Source of the DNA: Rhizobium sp. Q54
Lineage (GTDB): Bacteria > Pseudomonadota > Alphaproteobacteria > UBA2966 > CAIVPW01
Reading direction: 5' to 3'
Length of the DNA: 64,000 nucleotides
NCBI GenBank assembly: GCA_945947575.1
Contig: CAMEYM010000005.1
Coordinates: 45,565 to 109,564, forward strand
Shown: positions 59,791 to 64,000 of the stretch, in pieces
How positions within the stretch are numbered: position 1 is the first letter of the stretch
How the letters are laid out: the number at the start of each line of letters is the position of its first letter
Position numbers and translations under genes: made by a program
The notes under the pieces: generated by a model
Seen by the model: only the letters and a program-made list of their open reading frames with translations
Told to the model about the DNA's origin: nothing
The model's database searches: none

Positions 59791-61191
59791 ATGAACCACC
59801 GTGCGCTCCAATCGCTCGTCGCTGCGCTGGCGTTCCTCGCTGCTCCGGCGGCGGCCTTCCTGGCCGCTTCCGCGGCAATGGCGGCCGACTTCAAGGTTTC
59901 GACGGCCCAGCTCGACAACGGCCTGTTCGTGGCAGTGGTCGAAGACCATCGCGCGCCGGTCGTCACCCAGATGCTCTACTACCGTGCCGGCTCTGCGGAC
60001 GAGCTGCCGCACCAGCGCGGCATCGCGCACTTCCTGGAACACATGATGTTCCAGGGCACCAGCACGACGCCGGGGCCTGAGTTCCGTGGCGTCATTGCGC
60101 GCTTCGGTGGGCGCGAGAACGCCACCACCAGCCAAGACACCACGACGTACTTCCAGACGGTGGGCAATGAGGCGCTTGAGCTCGTAATCCGGCTTGAGGC
60201 CGACCGGATGCAGAATCTCACCATCAACGAGCGCGCCTTCAATTCGGAGAAGGAAGTCGTCAAGGAGGAGCGCCGGGGCCGCTACGAGAACGAGCCCGGC
60301 GGCGCGTTCGCCGAGCAGTACTCGGCGGCGCAGTACCTCGTGCACCCCTACGGCAACCCGATCATCGGCCACATGCATGAGATCGAGGCGCTGACCCTGC
60401 AGGATGCCCTCGACTGGTACAAGAAGTGGTACGTGCCGAACAACGCGACCCTGGTGATCGCCGGCGACACGACCATGGACGAGGTGCTGCCGCTGGCAAA
60501 GAAGTACTACGGCGCCATCCCGCGCGGCGCCGAGCCGGTGCGCTTCCGCCCCAAAGAGCCGCCCCAGCTCGCCGAGCGCCGCGTCATCATGTACGACCCC
60601 CGCGTGCGCACGCCTTCGCTGTCGCGTAGCTATCTGGCGCCGAGCCAGACGGCGCGCGACGGCACCGCCGAGGCGCTCACCATCCTGGCCAGCGCCCTGT
60701 CGGGCAGCACCGGCCGCTTCTATCAGAAGCTCGTCGTCGAGCAGGGCGTCGCGTCCGGCGCCGGCGCCGGCTATGGCGGCGCCGCCCTCAACGACACGAC
60801 CTTCGGCGTGTCCGTCTCGCCGCGCCGCGGCACCGACATCGCCGTGGCCGAACGCGCCCTCGACGCGGAGATCGAGCGCTTGCTGCGCGACGGCATCACG
60901 GCCGAGGAGGTCGAACTCGCCAAGTCCGGCATCGTCGATGGTCTCATCTTTGCCCGCGACAACGTCATGGGTCTGGCGCGCCGCGTCGGCAACGGGCTCT
61001 CCATCGGGATGACGGTCGAGGAGGTCACTTCGTTGTCCGATCGCATGAAGGCCGTCACCGTCGAGCGCGTCAACGAGGCCGCCCGGCGCGTCTTCGACAA
61101 GCGCCGCTCGGTCACCGGCATGCTGCTGCCGTCGCCGGTGACGCCGACGCCGCCTGCCACCGTTACGCCGGCCACGGCGGTGACTCGATGA
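59791..61191 (+). CDS. M16 zinc metallopeptidase (active subunit)
   Basis: This 466-residue exported protein has a signal peptide (AALAFLAAPAAAFLAASAAM) and the inverted zinc motif H80-F-L-E83-H84. The third ligand Glu is in EVVKEERR downstream. This is the catalytic half of a PqqL/mitochondrial-processing-peptidase-like pair. A second, motif-less M16 gene overlaps its stop. Such pairs act as periplasmic peptidases with unknown natural substrates. The 131-base gap before it contains no gene. Confidence 0.93.
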   Translation: MNHRALQSLVAALAFLAAPAAAFLAASAAMAADFKVSTAQLDNGLFVAVVEDHRAPVVTQMLYYRAGSADELPHQRGIAHFLEHMMFQGTSTTPGPEFRGVIARFGGRENATTSQDTTTYFQTVGNEALELVIRLEADRMQNLTINERAFNSEKEVVKEERRGRYENEPGGAFAEQYSAAQYLVHPYGNPIIGHMHEIEALTLQDALDWYKKWYVPNNATLVIAGDTTMDEVLPLAKKYYGAIPRGAEPVRFRPKEPPQLAERRVIMYDPRVRTPSLSRSYLAPSQTARDGTAEALTILASALSGSTGRFYQKLVVEQGVASGAGAGYGGAALNDTTFGVSVSPRRGTDIAVAERALDAEIERLLRDGITAEEVELAKSGIVDGLIFARDNVMGLARRVGNGLSIGMTVEEVTSLSDRMKAVTVERVNEAARRVFDKRRSVTGMLLPSPVTPTPPATVTPATAVTR

Positions 61192-62537
61192 TGCGCGTCC
61201 TGGTCGTCGCGCTCGTCGCCCTCATCGGCGTGGCACTGGCGCCGCGCGACGGCGCCGCCATGGACATCCAGCGCATGACGACGCCGATCGGCATCGATCT
61301 GTGGTACGTGCGCGAGCCGTCGCTGCCCATCATCGCGGCCAACATCGTCTTCACCGAAGCGGGCGCCGCCACGGTGCCGGCCGAAAAGTTGGGCATCGGC
61401 TACTTCGTCCAGGTGTTGCTCGACGAAGGCGCCGGCGACCTCACCGCGCTGCAGTTCCAGCGCAAGCTCGACGAATTATCCCTCGACATGAACTTCGACG
61501 TCGGTACCGACACATTCGGCGCGACGTTGCGCGTCCTTACCGAACGCCGCGAAGAAGGGTTCAGGCTCTTTGGCCTCGCCCTGGCCAAGCCGCGCTTCGA
61601 CGAAGAGCCGGTGCAGCGCATGCGCGCCTCGCTCAACGCCGACCTCACCAACCGCATGGACGACCCCGACGACATCATCAACCGCGCCTTCGTCGAGCGC
61701 ATGTTCCCCGGCCACGGCTACGGGCGCTCGGTGCGCGGCACACCGGATATCCTGGAGACCCTGACCCGCGCCGATCTCGTCGATTTCGTGCAGACCCGCT
61801 TCACCCGCGACCGCGTGGTGGTGGGCGCGGTGGGCGACGTCCCGATCGAGGAGATGGCGCGGCTCATCGACCTCGCCGTCGGCGGCCTTCCCGCCACCGG
61901 TCCGAAACTGACGATCCCCGAGGTGACCCCCGTCATCGCCGAGGAAGTGCACGTCATCCGCCGCGAGATGCCGCAGAGCACCGTGCTGATGGGCTCCTAC
62001 GGCATCAAGCGCGAGGACCCCGACTACTACGCCGCCGCCGTGCTCAACGCTACACTCGGCGGCACCAGCTTCATGTCGCGCCTGTGGGACGAGCTGCGCG
62101 AGGAGCGCGGGCTGGTCTACTCGGTATCGACCTCCAACGCCGTACTCCAGCACACCGCCTACTTTGTCGGCTACGCCGCCACCAACAACGAGCGGGTCGC
62201 CGAGTCGATCGACCTGATGCGTGCCGAGATCGAGCGCGTCCTGCGCGACGGCATCACCCAGGCCGAGCTGGACGCGGCGCGCACGTATCTGCTCGGCTCG
62301 TTCGCCCTCTCGCTCGACACGAATGCGCGCATCGCCCGCACCCTCGTCTCGATGCAGGTCTCCAACCTCGGCGTCGAGTACATGGACCAGCGCGCGGCGC
62401 TGTATGGCGCTGTGACGCTCGACGACATCAAGCGGGTGGCACGTCGGATGTTCCTCGGCGATGCCAACGCACAAGGTCCGGCCAAGCTCAGCATCGTCGT
62501 CATCGGCAATCCCGCGCGGGTCGGCAAAGCCGGCTAG
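61188..62537 (+). CDS. M16-family partner protein (inactive subunit)
   Basis: This 449-residue exported protein has signal core VLVVALVALIGVALA. It has the M16 fold but lacks HxxEH: the equivalent position reads YFVQVLLDEGAGDL. It has the C-terminal SRLWDELREERGLVYSVS motif, an Arg/Tyr pair that in M16 dimers binds substrate in the active partner's site. It works as a heterodimer with the preceding gene, whose stop it overlaps by four bases. mutL follows. Confidence 0.92.
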   Translation: MMRVLVVALVALIGVALAPRDGAAMDIQRMTTPIGIDLWYVREPSLPIIAANIVFTEAGAATVPAEKLGIGYFVQVLLDEGAGDLTALQFQRKLDELSLDMNFDVGTDTFGATLRVLTERREEGFRLFGLALAKPRFDEEPVQRMRASLNADLTNRMDDPDDIINRAFVERMFPGHGYGRSVRGTPDILETLTRADLVDFVQTRFTRDRVVVGAVGDVPIEEMARLIDLAVGGLPATGPKLTIPEVTPVIAEEVHVIRREMPQSTVLMGSYGIKREDPDYYAAAVLNATLGGTSFMSRLWDELREERGLVYSVSTSNAVLQHTAYFVGYAATNNERVAESIDLMRAEIERVLRDGITQAELDAARTYLLGSFALSLDTNARIARTLVSMQVSNLGVEYMDQRAALYGAVTLDDIKRVARRMFLGDANAQGPAKLSIVVIGNPARVGKAG

Positions 62538-62562
62538 AGCGCGCTCTTCGGGGGTCTTTGGG

Positions 62563-63822
62563 TTGCCGATTCGCAGGCTGCCGGACGAGCTGATTAGCCG
62601 CATCGCCGCAGGCGAGGTCATCGAGCGGCCTGCCGCCGCCGTCAAGGAGCTGGTCGAAAACGCGCTCGACGCCGGCGCCCGGCGCATCGACGTGACGCTC
62701 GCGGGCGGCGGCCAGCGCTCCCTCATCGTCAGCGACGACGGCCACGGCATGAGCCGCAGCGAGCTATTGCTCGCGGTCGAGCGCCACGCCACCTCCAAGC
62801 TGCCCGAAGACGACCTCGTCCACATTCGCAGCCTCGGCTTCCGCGGCGAGGCGCTGCCCTCCATCGGCGCGGTGTCGCGCCTGCGCCTGCAAAGCCGGGC
62901 GCGCGGCGCCGCCGAGGCGTGGGCGCTCGTCGTGGATGCGGGCACCGTCGGCTCGCCCGCGCCGGCCGCACAGCCGGGCGGCACCCGCGTCGAGGTGCAC
63001 GACCTCTTCTATCCGGTGCCGGCGCGTCTCAAGTTCCTGAAGAATGCCCGCACCGAGTCCGGCCACGCCGCCGATGCCATCAAGCGCCTGGCCATGGCGC
63101 ACCCGGCCGTTGCGTTCAGTCTCGTGGACGACGAACGCACGGTGCTGACCCTGCCGACCACTCTCGGGGATGTGGCCGAGCAGCGCCTGGAGCGGTTGGG
63201 CCGCGTGCTCGGCCGTGACTTCGCCGACAACGCCCTGCGTGTCGATGCGGAGCGTCCTGGCGTCCGCCTGTCGGGCTTCATCGGCCTGCCAACGCTCAAT
63301 CGCGCCGGCGCCCAGTGGCAGTACCTGTTCGTCAACGGCCGCCCGGTGCGCGACCGCCTGCTGCTCGGCGCGGTGCGCGGCGCCTACCAGGATTTGTTGG
63401 CGCGTGATCGCCATCCGATGGTGGCGCTGTTCCTCGACATCGAGCCCGCTGACGTGGATGTCAACGTTCACCCCACCAAGGCCGAGGTGCGCTTCCGCGA
63501 TGGCGCGCTGGTGCGCGGCCTGATCGTCAGCGCGCTGCGCCACACCCTGGCCGAAGCCGGTCACCGGGCCTCGACCACCGTTGGCATCGCCACCGTCGAA
63601 GCGGTGCGGCCCGCGTTCTTCCACCCCGGCGGCAATGCTGGCGGCTCGCAGCCTCGCCTTGCCGACGCCATGCGCTTCCAGGCGCCCTCCGGTATGTCGG
63701 CGGGGCCGCAAGCCGGCTATGACGCTCCGGCGAGCCGTCCGGAGGCAGCCACACCGGTCAACGGCAGCTCCTATCCCCTGGGTGGGAACTATCCGGTTGA
63801 CGTACCAGACCCTCAGGGGTAG
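62563..63822 (+). CDS. mutL: DNA mismatch repair protein MutL, truncated before the C-terminal domain
   Basis: The TTG at 62563 starts the family opening PIRRLPDELISRIAAGEVIE. ATPase motifs are intact: ELVENALDAGA (E32, N33), SDDGHGM (57-63), GFRGEALPSIGAVS and NVHPTKAEVRF. The protein ends at residue 419 in the linker after YPLG, followed by GNYPVDVPDPQG and a stop. Full MutL is about 580-650 residues with a C-terminal dimerisation and endonuclease domain, which is missing here. The sequence after about 63780 does not look like mutL, so the gene appears to be interrupted. Loss of this half would normally inactivate mismatch repair. The rest of mutL may resume beyond the window. Confidence 0.9.
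   Translation: MPIRRLPDELISRIAAGEVIERPAAAVKELVENALDAGARRIDVTLAGGGQRSLIVSDDGHGMSRSELLLAVERHATSKLPEDDLVHIRSLGFRGEALPSIGAVSRLRLQSRARGAAEAWALVVDAGTVGSPAPAAQPGGTRVEVHDLFYPVPARLKFLKNARTESGHAADAIKRLAMAHPAVAFSLVDDERTVLTLPTTLGDVAEQRLERLGRVLGRDFADNALRVDAERPGVRLSGFIGLPTLNRAGAQWQYLFVNGRPVRDRLLLGAVRGAYQDLLARDRHPMVALFLDIEPADVDVNVHPTKAEVRFRDGALVRGLIVSALRHTLAEAGHRASTTVGIATVEAVRPAFFHPGGNAGGSQPRLADAMRFQAPSGMSAGPQAGYDAPASRPEAATPVNGSSYPLGGNYPVDVPDPQG
63775..63820. repeat. Possible insertion boundary with inverted CCCCTGGG/CCCTCAGGGG
   Basis: CCCCTGGG (63776-63783) and CCCTCAGGGG (63811-63820, complement CCCCTGAGGG) are imperfect inverted repeats near the point where mutL similarity stops. Base composition becomes less GC-rich beyond. 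This could be the end of a mobile element, but no transposase is visible in the window. Confidence 0.3.
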
Positions 63823-63896
63823 CTAGGGGCCGTTGCGAACGTCGCGGACGTAGCAGCCCTCCCTTTGGTAAGCCACCTGATCTCAGCAAGCTCACC

Positions 63897-64000
63897 ATGA
63901 AGCAGCTTGCCACCAAGGCGCTATCGGAACATTTCCGAAACGGTGCAACGGCAAACGAGCTGTTGGAGCTTTTTCACAAGGTGTGGGGCCGCAACGACGT
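63897..64000 (+). CDS. Unknown gene, partial, next to truncated mutL
   Basis: An ATG at 63897 opens 34 residues (MKQLATKALSEHFRNGATAN, then ELLELFHKVWGRND) before the right edge. The residues form an amphipathic helical start. Composition is less GC-rich than the neighbouring genes, in line with imported DNA. The family is not recognised and the reading is tentative because only 104 bases are available. Confidence 0.4.
   Translation, partial: MKQLATKALSEHFRNGATANELLELFHKVWGRND

Noticed and set aside
1..64000. tRNA, rRNA or riboswitch
   Set aside because: I saw no tRNA-like CCA ends with cloverleaf arms, no rRNA segments, and no convincing riboswitch in the untranslated regions, including upstream of ribF and ileS. 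A covariance-model scan would be needed to exclude them fully.

Overview
The window comes from a GC-rich Gram-negative bacterium, most likely an alphaproteobacterium of the Rhodospirillales type. The best evidence is the right-hand block ribF, ileS, lspA, DUF3035 lipoprotein, two M16 peptidases and mutL, an order I know from that group, supported by many ATGA/GTGA gene overlaps and frequent GTG/TTG starts. The species cannot be named from the sequence.

Region 1 (1-10.9 kb, minus strand) is a quinoprotein alcohol oxidation locus. It holds two periplasmic solute-binding proteins (one cut by the window edge, one MoxJ/XoxJ-like), four consecutive paralogous PQQ-dependent alcohol dehydrogenases, and a c-type cytochrome that is the likely electron acceptor. 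All four dehydrogenases have the Asp-x-Asp pair that marks lanthanide-dependent enzymes. Each has its own signal peptide, ribosome binding site and terminator hairpin, and three share an upstream sequence element.

Region 2 (11.1-19.7 kb) runs divergently from the cytochrome. It encodes a membrane protein, a 1460-residue protein with two intact MIDAS (von Willebrand A) motifs, a MoxR ATPase and a DUF58 protein, followed on the minus strand by two tiny membrane proteins. MoxR, DUF58 and vWA genes (mxaR, mxaS, mxaC, mxaL) are maturation genes of classical methanol dehydrogenase, so this set may mature the neighbouring dehydrogenases.

Region 3 (19.7-33 kb) is mixed housekeeping and accessory DNA: SEL1-repeat proteins, a DUF2927 protease-like protein, a ParA ATPase, an amidohydrolase, a serine/alanine-glyoxylate aminotransferase, a DUF4142 protein, a TIGR03862 flavoprotein, a secreted beta-propeller-like protein whose signal peptide appears interrupted by a small palindromic repeat, an orphan HigA antitoxin with a decayed toxin, a lipoprotein, an MFS exporter and an ExoD protein. 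Three copies of a short intergenic repeat lie here.

Region 4 (33.1-53.7 kb, plus strand) is a tightly packed operon of about 19.4 kb for a surface glycan. It starts with a winged-helix regulator and a NusG/RfaH-like factor. These are followed by an ABC flippase, nonulosonate (sialic-acid-like) synthase, UDP-GlcNAc 2-epimerase, hydroxyacid dehydrogenase, ThDP enzyme, Gfo/Idh oxidoreductase, CMP-sugar synthetase, sulfotransferase, deacetylase, glycosyltransferases, methyltransferases, ligase/polymerase, a WecA/MraY-type initiating transferase and a CapD/FlaA1 dehydratase. The likely product is a sulfated glycan containing a nonulosonic acid.

Region 5 (53.6-64 kb) contains a quinone oxidoreductase and the ribF-ileS-lspA-M16-mutL block. 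mutL stops in the linker after its ATPase half and is followed by unrelated sequence, so it looks interrupted. No tRNA, rRNA or CRISPR array was seen.
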